Assembly: GCA_965212135.1 (NCBI GenBank)
Contig: OZ243044.1
Span: 1,240,001-1,304,000, forward strand
DNA from: Bin75 sp965212135
Lineage (GTDB): Bacteria; Nitrospirota; Nitrospiria; Nitrospirales; UBA8639
Length of the DNA: 64,000 nucleotides
Reading direction: 5' to 3'
The notes beneath the pieces are model-generated. The model was not told the DNA's origin. It saw only the letters and a program-made list of their open reading frames with translations, and did not search any database. Positions 55,711 through 63,849 of this stretch are shown piece after piece. How positions within the stretch are numbered: the first letter of the stretch is position 1; each line of letters starts with the position of its first letter. The position numbers and the translations under genes were made by a program.

Positions 55711-56794
55711 TGCCGGTGGTCCTGCGTTCGGGTTTCGTTTGAAAAATGTCCGTCAGCGCGCGACTGTCCCATTCCGTATGAGTTTCCAGCCCAAGCGCCT
55801 CCAGCACGGTGGCGCCGGTGTCCATGATGCTCACGGGACGGGTAATGGTGTGGCCGGGTTTCACGTTGACACCAAAAGAAAGCCAAAACACATCGGAATG
55901 TGTTTTGGCTTTCGCCCCGTTGACAGTGGGCGGGGAAGTTGGGAGAGCCGTGGCGGGGCGAGTTGTTCTCCCATTGGAAAGGCTTGTGACATCGGAATGG
56001 GATTTGGCTGGCGCTCCGTTGACGGTGGCCGTGGCCGTGGCGGGGCGAGTCGGCTCACTGTAGAGGCTGGTAACGATGACCATGGTTTTGTCCAGCACAC
56101 CATGGTCGCGGTAGATGGCCATGGTGTCCGCGACCGCCGTATCAACGGCTTTGAGGGACGCGCGATACGGCTCGGAGTCGCGGCCGCGTTTGCGGGCGAC
56201 GTCCGCCGGTTCGGGCAGGTGCGCCACCAGCAGGCCCGGCACCGCGAAAATGCGGAAATTATAGCCGCCTTCGCTGGTGACCTTTTTCAGGTAATCCTTA
56301 ATATATTCCACGAGCAGGGAGGGCGTGCATTGCGGTTTGGCTTTGCCGCAGGTTTGCATGTCCACGTAAATTTCCGGTCTGGCAAGCTGATAAAACCGCT
56401 CATCCATGATGAACAGCGCGGTATCCACCCCGCCGGCCAGGTCAAGATAATCAAACATCGTGGGAGCACGCAGAAACGACCGGGAAAAATCATACGTTTC
56501 CCATTCGCGGTTCACGCGGTGCCTGGCGACGGGCAGCCCGGTCAGCAGACTCGCCATGGCCGGCACCGCCAACGGCGGCGACACCGATTGCGCGTTCCAG
56601 GTGACGGCGCCCTCTGTGGCGAGCTTGTGCAACGTCGGCATGGCCCCCGTTTTGATGGCCTCATTCTCCACGCCTTCCAGCACAAACAGCAACACGTGGT
56701 CCGCCTGTGTCGGGGCGGCGGCCAACGCCGGAACACCGGGGGACGCGAGCGCGAGGAGAAACATTGTGATTCTTCCTAAAATCATTCTCTTCAC
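55688..56794 (-). CDS. Exported alkaline-phosphatase-fold protein, probably inactive
   Basis: 368 residues with a signal peptide (MFLLALASPGVPALAAA). The fold resembles the type I phosphodiesterase / nucleotide pyrophosphatase branch: VLLFVLEGV, NAQSVSPPLAVPAMASLLTGLP, and DTGATVLEALGL near the end. Expected catalytic residues look altered: the metal aspartate of a DG motif is Glu, the Thr/Ser nucleophile position in the P-x-x-TG segment is Ala, and an SDHG-type motif is replaced by SLYSEP. A 33-codon segment containing VNGA-AK-HSDV occurs twice in tandem, at 55880-56065. It may be a pseudoenzyme or a decayed enzyme. The alignment is by eye. Confidence 0.7.
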   Translation of the reverse strand: MKRMILGRITMFLLALASPGVPALAAAPTQADHVLLFVLEGVENEAIKTGAMPTLHKLATEGAVTWNAQSVSPPLAVPAMASLLTGLPVARHRVNREWETYDFSRSFLRAPTMFDYLDLAGGVDTALFIMDERFYQLARPEIYVDMQTCGKAKPQCTPSLLVEYIKDYLKKVTSEGGYNFRIFAVPGLLVAHLPEPADVARKRGRDSEPYRASLKAVDTAVADTMAIYRDHGVLDKTMVIVTSLYSEPTRPATATATVNGAPAKSHSDVTSLSNGRTTRPATALPTSPPTVNGAKAKTHSDVFWLSFGVNVKPGHTITRPVSIMDTGATVLEALGLETHTEWDSRALTDIFQTKPERRTTGNERLAVH

Positions 56795-56892
56795 AATTCT
56801 AGTTTACCATCGGCAAGGGATTAAATCCTTGCACATCCACGACGCCAGTTCCTGAAGTCCCATGAAAGACGATTGATACACCGGTCGAGAAG

Positions 56893-57312
56893 CTACTGCT
56901 TACGTGAATACTGCCCCAAGAGTTCCTTTGCTATATCACCTTCATGAACATATTGCACACGATTCCCTGGCGGGTATTTTTTGTGTTCGTTACAATACCG
57001 AGGCTGATAGTCATATATAAGCATTTTTTCTAGGTCCTCTCTCGCTTTCCTTTCCTCTGGAGCTTCTGTAACAAAGACCAAGTTACCAGACCCGTGCATG
57101 GCAGCCTGCATAGCGTAAGCTGTCCCACCCTTGTATCTTTCATAAAGATTGGCAGATTGCCCAATTCTAAGTAGTTTTTCTTCTGGATCAGTTTGAAGGT
57201 AGATGCACGGTTTTGACCTAAACTCCTCACGAAGCGTGAGAAAATCCCGAAAGCGCTTCCACTTCAAGACTAGGCTACACACTTCATTTGCTTTCCTGAT
57301 ACTGTGCGTCAT
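56893..57312 (-). CDS. GIY-YIG-like domain protein
   Basis: 139 residues. CIYLQTDPEEKLLRIGQSANLYERY has the GIY-YIG layout (CIY ... RIG) with the conserved following arginine in YERYKGG. An E near the end of the domain (EDLEKMLIYDYQPRYCN) matches the catalytic glutamate and the terminal P-x-YN. GIY-YIG proteins cut DNA in repair, homing or restriction. The Gly-to-Cys change in the first motif is unusual. Its start overlaps the ankyrin gene end by 29 bases. DNA is AT-richer than around it. Confidence 0.7.
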   Translation of the reverse strand: MTHSIRKANEVCSLVLKWKRFRDFLTLREEFRSKPCIYLQTDPEEKLLRIGQSANLYERYKGGTAYAMQAAMHGSGNLVFVTEAPEERKAREDLEKMLIYDYQPRYCNEHKKYPPGNRVQYVHEGDIAKELLGQYSRKQ

Positions 57313-57706
57313 TTAACCGCCAGTAGGCATCCGTATCTTTCAGTTTGTCATTTGTACTGGCCAATTGAAATGGGGTTGTGCCAAACTTCGTCCGGGCACG
57401 GGCATCCGCCCCGGCTTCCATCAATGCCCTTACCTGTTCGGCATCCCCCCACATCGCCGCCGCGTGCAAGGGGGTGCCGCCTTCCTCCCATCCATACACC
57501 ACCCGGGCATTGACCGCCGCCCCAGCCTCTACCAATGCCCTTACTGTCTCCGTCTTCCCCATCTGCGCCGCCCTGTGCAAGGGGGTCCAGCCATCTTCCG
57601 CCCAAGTCATGGCCGGCCCACTGATTACACTCGCTACCAGCAACACGCCACCCAAGACGGCGCAGACACCACGACGCAACACACCTGTCCGTTCCGGCTT
57701 GTTCAT
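57284..57706 (-). CDS. Exported ankyrin-repeat protein
   Basis: 140 residues from ATG 57706; an upstream start at 57760 is less likely. A signal peptide (LRRGVCAVLGGVLLVASVISG, AMTWA) is followed by two ankyrin repeats (DGWTPLHRAAQMGKTETVRALVEAGA and EGGTPLHAAAMWGDAEQVRALMEAGA, shown as families) and a partial third (FGTTPFQLAS). Ankyrin repeats bind proteins; secreted ones are frequent in host-associated bacteria. The target is unknown. Confidence 0.8.
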   Translation of the reverse strand: MNKPERTGVLRRGVCAVLGGVLLVASVISGPAMTWAEDGWTPLHRAAQMGKTETVRALVEAGAAVNARVVYGWEEGGTPLHAAAMWGDAEQVRALMEAGADARARTKFGTTPFQLASTNDKLKDTDAYWRLNDAQYQESK

Positions 57707-57829
57707 CAAAAAACCCTCAAAGCCCCTGTCGTTACAGGCCATAACGGCACAACGTACCACGCGGATTTTTCAGGGGTCAAATTCACCGGCACGGGGGACG
57801 GCGGCAGCAGGGTTGCGCGTATCCGCTGG

Positions 57830-58060
57830 ATGCACGTAGTCTCCACAACGGGAACCAGGCCGAGGAAGATTAAAGAGTTGAAAAGACAGTTGCGAAACGC
57901 GGATTGTGTTTGCGAAAGTGCAAAAGGCAGCCATACAAAATGGTCTCACTCCAAGGTTGCCGACAAACTCATTCTGTCCGGCAAAGATGGAGTTGATGCG
58001 AAGCCTTATCAGGAAAAAATTGTGTCAAACTATTTGCATGCCATAGCGGAGGCGCCATGA
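57830..58060 (+). CDS. hicA: HicA-like mRNA interferase toxin
   Basis: 76 residues from ATG 57830. The domain begins at PRKIKELKRQLRNADC and has the double-stranded-RNA-binding-like fold signature AKGSHTKWSH, whose histidine is the catalytic residue, then LILSGKDGVDAKPYQEKIV. HicA toxins cut mRNA. The start is uncertain, as no ribosome-binding site serves 57830 and the open frame extends far upstream into unrelated sequence; the natural start may be closer to PRKIKEL. It overlaps hicB by 4 bases. Confidence 0.8.
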   Translation: MHVVSTTGTRPRKIKELKRQLRNADCVCESAKGSHTKWSHSKVADKLILSGKDGVDAKPYQEKIVSNYLHAIAEAP

Positions 58061-58269
58061 AGATGCACTACAGTATTCTGATTCAATGGTCTGATGAGGA
58101 TGAATGTTATGTGGCGTCGCTACCTGAATTTGGCGCGTATGCCTGTACGCATGGGGCCACCCGAGAGGACGCGTTCAAAAATGCGATGGAAGCGTTGTGT
58201 TTGCTGGTTGAAGAAACCACATCCCTGCCGAGACCGCAGACTTACCAAACGACACATGCCGCCAACTAG
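58057..58269 (+). CDS. hicB: HicB-like antitoxin
   Basis: 70 residues. The partial RNase H fold is clear: YSILIQWSDEDECYVASLPEF, then HGATREDAFKNAMEALCLLVE. It is the short form without a C-terminal DNA-binding domain. It overlaps the toxin gene (ATGA), the usual hicA-hicB order. Regulation of the operon is not visible from sequence. Confidence 0.85.
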   Translation: MKMHYSILIQWSDEDECYVASLPEFGAYACTHGATREDAFKNAMEALCLLVEETTSLPRPQTYQTTHAAN

Positions 58270-58465
58270 CCATTCCGGCAAGCGGGGGTTATTGTCCTTT
58301 CGTTCCCAACCCCCCACAGGGAAAGGGAGTCGGATGCGCGAATCGTAATCCGACGTCACCCGTACGACCCAACGCTCCCGCGCAAGCATCCCCGGCCCAG
58401 ACCTGTCCCGAATCCCGTCGGTCGGATAGATGCGCTGGTGTTTGGGGCGACAAAAGCCAGCGGAT

Positions 58466-58933
58466 TTAGTCGTTGAGCTTGAGGGCATCGGCCAGACGCG
58501 GGTCTTTTTTGACCCAGCCGGCGTCGGCGGCGAGAATCATGGTTTTGAGCAGGCGGCGGAATTCGGCGGGCGACAGCGCGATGGTGCCGCAGCCGCCGGA
58601 GGGGCCGTCGTGTGTTTCCCGCGCCGTGCAGAGGGAGCGGCTTTTGTGATAGGCCGTTTCCAGGGTGTTCAGGTGGGCGCGAATCTCGGCTTTGGCCGCC
58701 GGGCCGGCGCCGGTCATGCCGACCGTCACGTAGAGGTCCTTGAGGCAGGCCACCTGTTGCCGGTGCCATTGGGCGCGGGCGAAGCCGCTGTCGCTTTCTG
58801 GGACAATCGCCGCGCATTGTTTCGCCGCTTCAAGGGTGGGCGCGTCCGCGGCATACGCCGGCGCGGCAAGGCACCATGCCGCCGCGAGGACGGCACACAG
58901 CAGACATGGTATTGCGATCCGGCATTTCCGCAT
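58466..58933 (-). CDS. Exported hypothetical protein
   Basis: 155 residues from ATG 58933. The signal peptide (IPCLLCAVLAAAWCLAAPAYAA) is clear. The mature part is helical and has four or five cysteines (AKQCAAIV, VACLKDLY, RSLCTARE, GGCGTI) that could form disulfides in the periplasm. A further upstream frame to 59242 is not coding. Divergent from the 59001 gene. Family not recognised. Confidence 0.65.
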   Translation of the reverse strand: MRKCRIAIPCLLCAVLAAAWCLAAPAYAADAPTLEAAKQCAAIVPESDSGFARAQWHRQQVACLKDLYVTVGMTGAGPAAKAEIRAHLNTLETAYHKSRSLCTARETHDGPSGGCGTIALSPAEFRRLLKTMILAADAGWVKKDPRLADALKLND

Positions 58934-59000
58934 GATGGGTGCGCACTGTATCATGGGACGGAATCGGGCGGCAATCCGCCGCGAGGAAGGAATCCCGTTC

Positions 59001-60278
59001 GTGCCGACTGATAATAATTTTCTCCATGCCCGGTATGCCCGTTCTGATCCTGGCGAGCGGGTTCGGTATGCGTCGTTTGAGCCGGGGGCGCCCGCGTTTT
59101 CTCCGCCATGGCATGAGGCGCTCGGGCGTCTGGGTACGCGCATGTGGGACGCCGGGGTGCGCGCCGTGGTTCTGGTGTATGGTTCCCACGTCGGCGCCGA
59201 TCTGTTTGGGGCCGCGCGGCTGGATGAAGTCGGCGGGCTCAAACGCGGCTATTCCCGCGGCATTCCGGGGCTGGAATCGCTCCTGGCCGCCATGCGCGCC
59301 GATGCCTGTCAGCCATCGGCGCCGGCTCCCGGCGACCAACCCCGCCCACCCCTTGTCAATGACGACGCCACCAGAACCACGCTGGACCGCCTGTTGGACG
59401 ACACGGGAAATGTGTCCGACCACTACGTCAAAGGTCTGGCGGACGGGCTTTCTCAATCCCTCGCGCGTCCGCTTGACGTCCAACGCTTCCTGTGGTCTTC
59501 CAGGCACCATCATCTTGGCCGCATGGAAGGGGCGTTGGCGCTGTTCCACGAACTCCGGGGCCTGGCCGACCGGCAACGCCTGGGGGCCGCCGACCGCATC
59601 GTGCTTGTCGCCTGTGGCCACGCGGGCCAGTTGCCGGCCTTGCTGTCCAATCTGACGGCTCCGGGAGATTCTTCCGTTCGTGACATCGTGCTGGAAACCC
59701 TGGCCGCTTTTGATGAGCGGCGCGACTCCCCGTCCGACGCGACGCAGCAGTTGCGGGAACTCGACCGCTTTCTCGGCGAGAACCGGTTTGACGCCTGGCC
59801 CGCGCTGGACGTGGTCACGCTCGGCACGCCCATTCGGTACGGATGGAACACCGACGGCATCGGCCGACTCCTCCACCTGGTCAATCATCGCCCGCTTCGG
59901 CAGGACGGCAAGCGGTGGCTGGCCAAGATGGAGTTGCCCCAAATCGTGATGGAAATGCCGATGGCCGCCGGCGGCGACTACGTGCACCAGCTGGCGGTGG
60001 CGGGAACCGACGCCATGCCCGGCACGCCGTGGGAAGAGGAACTGAACGAGGCCTTGCGCGAGAATCTGGAGCCTTATGACGGATTTGAACGCTGGCTGGA
60101 ATGTGCGAGGCGCGTGACCCGATGCCCCAATGACGGGGACTGTGTCCTCATTGATTACAGGGATGCGGCGGCGGACCGGCCCCCTCACGAATCGCTCTTT
60201 GGCCACGCCTGTTATACGCGGCTGAACGCGCTGCTGTTTCAAACCGAACACATCGTGGACACCCTGTATGGCCGCTAG
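59001..60278 (+). CDS. Alpha/beta-hydrolase-like hypothetical protein
   Basis: 425 residues from GTG 59001, nine bases after GAGGAAGGA; earlier starts (ATG 58953) lack a ribosome-binding site. The order VVLVYGSHVGADLFG, then IVLVACGHAGQLPALLSNL and VVTLGTPIRYGWN matches strands, the nucleophile-elbow region and later loop of lipase-like alpha/beta hydrolases. The usual GxSxG is CGHAG, so the serine is missing. It could be a non-catalytic relative or a different fold. A late segment has DGDCVLIDYRD and ESLFGHACYTR. Confidence 0.6.
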   Translation: MPTDNNFLHARYARSDPGERVRYASFEPGAPAFSPPWHEALGRLGTRMWDAGVRAVVLVYGSHVGADLFGAARLDEVGGLKRGYSRGIPGLESLLAAMRADACQPSAPAPGDQPRPPLVNDDATRTTLDRLLDDTGNVSDHYVKGLADGLSQSLARPLDVQRFLWSSRHHHLGRMEGALALFHELRGLADRQRLGAADRIVLVACGHAGQLPALLSNLTAPGDSSVRDIVLETLAAFDERRDSPSDATQQLRELDRFLGENRFDAWPALDVVTLGTPIRYGWNTDGIGRLLHLVNHRPLRQDGKRWLAKMELPQIVMEMPMAAGGDYVHQLAVAGTDAMPGTPWEEELNEALRENLEPYDGFERWLECARRVTRCPNDGDCVLIDYRDAAADRPPHESLFGHACYTRLNALLFQTEHIVDTLYGR

Positions 60279-60400
60279 GCCCCCTTCCGGCTTTTCCCCT
60301 GTGCGGCCACGGCGTCCCCGCCCCCCGTTGATTATCGGGAAACACCTGTGGTATTTCTTCTCGCTTTACCTTGGTCTGGAATGTGCATCGTGACGCGACC

Positions 60401-61579
60401 ATGATTATCGGCGTTCCCAAAGAGACGTATCCTGGGGAAAAGCGGGTGGCCCTCGTTCCCGCCATCATCCCCGCGCTCCTGAAGGGCGGGCTGGAGGTGC
60501 GCATTGAGCAGGGAGCCGGGGTTGAGGCCGGTTATCCCGACGCCGCCTATACGGAGAAAGGGGGCGCCATTGTCCCGTCACGCGCGCAACTGTTTGAACA
60601 CGCGCACATCGTCGCACAAGTCAGAACGCTGGGCGCGAATCCCGAACAGGGCCAACGCGACCTGCCGCTGATGCGGCGCGGTCAATCCATCGTCGGCATC
60701 GCCGACGCCCTGTCCAACCCCCAGGCCATCCGGGAGTTGAACGCGCGACACGTTCGAGCCTGGGCCATGGAACTGATGCCGCGCATCACCCGCGCCCAAA
60801 GCATGGACGTGCTCTCGTCAATGGGCATGGTCATGGGCTACAAGGCCGTCCTGATGGCCGCCGACGCGCTTCCGAAAATGTTTCCGATGCTGATGACCGC
60901 CGCCGGCACCGTGGCGCCCGCCAGGGTCTTGATTATCGGCGCCGGCGTCGCGGGCCTGCAGGCCATTTCCATGGCACGCCGCCTGGGGGCCGCCGTTGAA
61001 GCCTATGACCTTCGACCGGCCGTCAAAGAGCAGGTGTTGAGCCTGGGCGCCAAATTTTTGGATTTGCCGTTGGAGACCCGCGACGCGGAAGACACGGGCG
61101 GCTACGCCAAAGCCCAGGACGACGCCTTTTACCGCCGCCAGCAAACGCTGCTGACGAAAGCGGTCGGCGCCAGCGACGTGGTGATTACCACCGCGGCCGT
61201 CCCGGGGCAAAAGGCTCCCGTCCTGATTACGGCCGATATGGTGGCCGGCATGGCTCCCGGGTCGGTGATTATTGACCTGGCGGCCGAACGAGGCGGCAAT
61301 TGCGAACTCACCAGATTGCATCAGACGGTGACGGCACATGGCGTCACCATTATCGGGCCTGACAATCTCGCGGCGACGGTGCCGTACCATGCCAGCCAAC
61401 TGTATGCCAAAAACATGGCCGCCTTCCTGCTGCACGTGGTGAAAAACGGCGAGCTGGCGATGGACGGGGAAGACGACATCACCAGAGAAACCCTGTTGAC
61501 TCGCGACGGCGACGTGGTGCATCCCACACTCCGCGAACGCTTGAACCTTCCCGCTGGCGGACGAACGGAGGAGCGTTAA
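60401..61579 (+). CDS. pntAA: NAD(P) transhydrogenase alpha subunit, soluble part
   Basis: 392 residues from ATG 60401. The NAD-binding part of proton-translocating transhydrogenase. The N-terminal MIIGVPKETYPGEKRVALVP and the dinucleotide fold VLIIGAGVAGLQAISMARRLGA are present, as are AYDLRPAVKEQ and ITTAAVPGQKAPVLIT. The subunits are split in three genes (alpha-1, alpha-2, beta), as in Rhodospirillum-type enzymes. The next start lies two bases beyond the stop. Confidence 0.94.
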   Translation: MIIGVPKETYPGEKRVALVPAIIPALLKGGLEVRIEQGAGVEAGYPDAAYTEKGGAIVPSRAQLFEHAHIVAQVRTLGANPEQGQRDLPLMRRGQSIVGIADALSNPQAIRELNARHVRAWAMELMPRITRAQSMDVLSSMGMVMGYKAVLMAADALPKMFPMLMTAAGTVAPARVLIIGAGVAGLQAISMARRLGAAVEAYDLRPAVKEQVLSLGAKFLDLPLETRDAEDTGGYAKAQDDAFYRRQQTLLTKAVGASDVVITTAAVPGQKAPVLITADMVAGMAPGSVIIDLAAERGGNCELTRLHQTVTAHGVTIIGPDNLAATVPYHASQLYAKNMAAFLLHVVKNGELAMDGEDDITRETLLTRDGDVVHPTLRERLNLPAGGRTEER

Positions 61580-61581
61580 TC

Positions 61582-61869
61582 ATGGAACTGTTGATGGCCG
61601 GCATTACGATTTTCGTTCTGGCGATTTTTGTGGGCTTTGAAATTATCGCCAAAATTCCGCCCACCCTGCACACCCCGCTCATGTCGGGGTCCAACGCCAT
61701 TTCAGGCATCACGCTCGTCGGCGCCATTCTGTCGGCGGGCGCCCAGCATACGCCGGTGACGACCGCGCTCGGGTTTCTCGCCGTGGTCTTTGCGACCCTG
61801 AACGTCGTCGGCGGCTTTATGGTCACCAACCGCATGCTGGCAATGTTCAAAAAGAAATCCCCGTCATGA
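61582..61869 (+). CDS. pntAB: NAD(P) transhydrogenase alpha-2 subunit (membrane part)
   Basis: 95 residues, with membrane helices that complete domain II. Visible segments are GITIFVLAIFVGFEII, the conserved PPTLHTPLMSGSNAISGITLVGAI, and a third helix LGFLAVVFATLNVVGGFMV. It is flanked by the alpha-1 and beta genes and overlaps beta by 4 bases. It supplies helices of the proton channel together with PntB. Confidence 0.93.
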   Translation: MELLMAGITIFVLAIFVGFEIIAKIPPTLHTPLMSGSNAISGITLVGAILSAGAQHTPVTTALGFLAVVFATLNVVGGFMVTNRMLAMFKKKSPS

Positions 61870-63254
61870 CGCAGGTGATCATCAATGCGGGCTATCTCGT
61901 CGCCGCCACGCTGTTTATTGTCGGCCTGAAGGGACTGACCCATCCCCGCACCGCCGTCCGGGGCAACGCGCTGGGGGCGTGCGGCATGTTGCTCGCCATC
62001 GTTATTACGCTCACGAATCAGCGCATCGTCGGGTTTGAAGTCATTCTCGCCGGCATCGTCGTCGGGGCGGCCATCGGCGCGCTCCTGGCCCTGAAAATCG
62101 AAATGACGGCCATGCCGGAACTCGTGGCGCTGTTTAACGGGTTTGGCGGCATCGCCTCGGTGCTGGTGGCGGGGGCGGCCCTGACAGAACGCACCCTCAA
62201 CGACGGAACCCCGTTCGTTCAGGTCACCGTGGCCACGGCCGCTTCCGGGCTGATTGGCGCCGTCACGTTTTGGGGAAGCCTGGTGGCTTTTGGAAAACTC
62301 AAGGGCCTCCTGAATGAAAAGGCCGTGCTGTTTGCCGGGCAACAGGTCGTGAACGCCGGGCTGGTTCTTCTGGCCCTGGCGTTAAGCGTGGGCGTGGTTC
62401 TGGACCCCGCCAATCTCCTCTTGTACTGGCTGCTGGCGCTGGTGGCGTCGCTGCTTGGGGTACTGCTCGTCATGCCGGTCGGCGGGGCCGATATGCCCGT
62501 GGTGGTCGCGCTCCTAAACTCCTACTCCGGGGTCGCCGCCGCGGCCACGGGGTTTGTCCTGTCCAATAACGTCTTGATCATTACCGGCTCCCTGGTCGGG
62601 GCTTCGGGACTGATCCTGACGCAAATCATGTGCAAAGCCATGAATCGCTCCTTGACCAACGTCCTCTTTGGAGTCCTGGGGCCGACGGGTGAAAGCGCCA
62701 GCGCGGACGCGGTCTATGCGGGCCGGGTGAAATCCGCTTCCCCGGAGGAAGTCGCGCTCCTCTTTGACGCCGCGCGACGGGTGGTCATTGTTCCGGGATA
62801 CGGCATGGCCGTCTCCCAGGCCCAGCACCCCCTTGCCAACCTCGCGTCCCTCCTCGCCGAACGGGGCGTGGACGTGGAATACGCCGTTCATCCCGTGGCC
62901 GGCCGGATGCCCGGTCATATGAACGTCCTGCTGGCCGAAGCCGACGTGCCGTATGAGTCCCTCAAGGATATGGACGAGATTAATCCGTATATTGATCAAA
63001 TGGACGTGGCCCTGATCATCGGCGCCAACGACGTGGTGAATCCCCTGGCGAGAACGGACCCGTCAAGCCCCATTGCCGGCATGCCGATCATTGACGTGGA
63101 CAAGGCCAAAACCGTGGTGGTGATCAAGCGGAGTTTAAGCCCCGGATTTGCGGGCATCCCGAACCCGCTGTTTGCGTTGGACAATTCCCTCATGCTGTTT
63201 GGCGACGGGAAGAAGATGGTGTTGGATATTGTCGCGGCATTAAAAGACACCTGA
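61866..63254 (+). CDS. pntB: NAD(P) transhydrogenase beta subunit
   Basis: 462 residues. The N-terminal half has eight or so membrane helices with GANALGA-like and MPELVALFNGFGG text. The C-terminal NADP-binding domain has VPGYGMAVSQAQH, MPGHMNVLLAEA, DVALIIGANDVVNP and KRSLSPGFAGIPNPLF. It couples proton entry to NADPH formation from NADH and NADP. It begins in the last four bases of pntAB. Confidence 0.95.
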   Translation: MTQVIINAGYLVAATLFIVGLKGLTHPRTAVRGNALGACGMLLAIVITLTNQRIVGFEVILAGIVVGAAIGALLALKIEMTAMPELVALFNGFGGIASVLVAGAALTERTLNDGTPFVQVTVATAASGLIGAVTFWGSLVAFGKLKGLLNEKAVLFAGQQVVNAGLVLLALALSVGVVLDPANLLLYWLLALVASLLGVLLVMPVGGADMPVVVALLNSYSGVAAAATGFVLSNNVLIITGSLVGASGLILTQIMCKAMNRSLTNVLFGVLGPTGESASADAVYAGRVKSASPEEVALLFDAARRVVIVPGYGMAVSQAQHPLANLASLLAERGVDVEYAVHPVAGRMPGHMNVLLAEADVPYESLKDMDEINPYIDQMDVALIIGANDVVNPLARTDPSSPIAGMPIIDVDKAKTVVVIKRSLSPGFAGIPNPLFALDNSLMLFGDGKKMVLDIVAALKDT

Positions 63255-63420
63255 TCCCGTTCGCTCCCGTCACGCCCATCCTTGCGGTATTCGCGTATAT
63301 TTATTTAGTAAAAAGACCTCTGTCAATCTGTACGAACGGCGGTTGTTTTCTCAAAAAACAGTCTTGTAACGTATTGAATTTATTTAATTTAAATGATTTT
63401 ACTCAAGTGGAAATGTAAAC

Positions 63421-63450
63421 TTGTCGCCCGTTTAAACGGTATGGTACTAT
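63421..63450 (+). promoter_or_regulatory. Promoter with embedded palindrome
   Basis: TTGTCG (63421-63426) and TACTAT (63445-63450) with an 18-base spacer form a possible promoter ending about 28 bases before the lipoprotein start. The spacer contains the perfect 12-base palindrome CCGTTTAAACGG (63428-63439), which could be a binding site. The remaining stretch from 63255 to 63420 is AT-rich with no gene seen. Confidence 0.4.
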
Positions 63451-63478
63451 GAACCTTGCTATTTGTGGGACTAGAGCA

Positions 63479-63801
63479 ATGAGAAAAAAGCTTACCTTGC
63501 GTTTGTTCTTTTAGCTCTTACTACTTGTGGATGTGCAACAACAGGCGGGTACAATGAAATTGTTCAAAGCTGGGTTGGTAGCAATGTGAATGATTTGATT
63601 CAGAAATGGGGTCGTCCTTCAGACGTTTACAATATGCCAAACGGAAACACGCTTTACACTTGGCGATTCAACGGTGGCACGGGAACCTACAATATCGGGA
63701 ATATAACTGTCCCATTACGCCGTAGATGTGAGACTTCGTTTACTATCAAAGACAGCATTATTCAGACAGCAAGCTGGAAAGGGACGGCCTGCCGTGCCTA
63801 A
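63479..63801 (+). CDS. Small lipoprotein, interrupted by an apparent -1 frameshift
   Basis: From ATG 63479 the frame reads MRKKLTLRLFF and stops. At AAAAAAG (63484-63490) a -1 shift gives AYLAFVLLALTTCGCATTGG, a signal sequence and lipobox, then YNEIVQSWVGSNVNDLIQKW, PSDVYNMPNG, CETSFTIKDSIIQ and SWKGTACRA. The repaired product is about 107 residues and looks like a known type of small lipoprotein with a CxxxFxIxD end. The heptamer A AAA AAG here is in the phase of classical -1 ribosomal slippage. Alternatives are a missing A or a real mutation. Confidence 0.65.
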
Positions 63802-63849
63802 CATTTTTGTAGTTGAGATATAGCAGGAATTTAAAATTCACGGGACACA

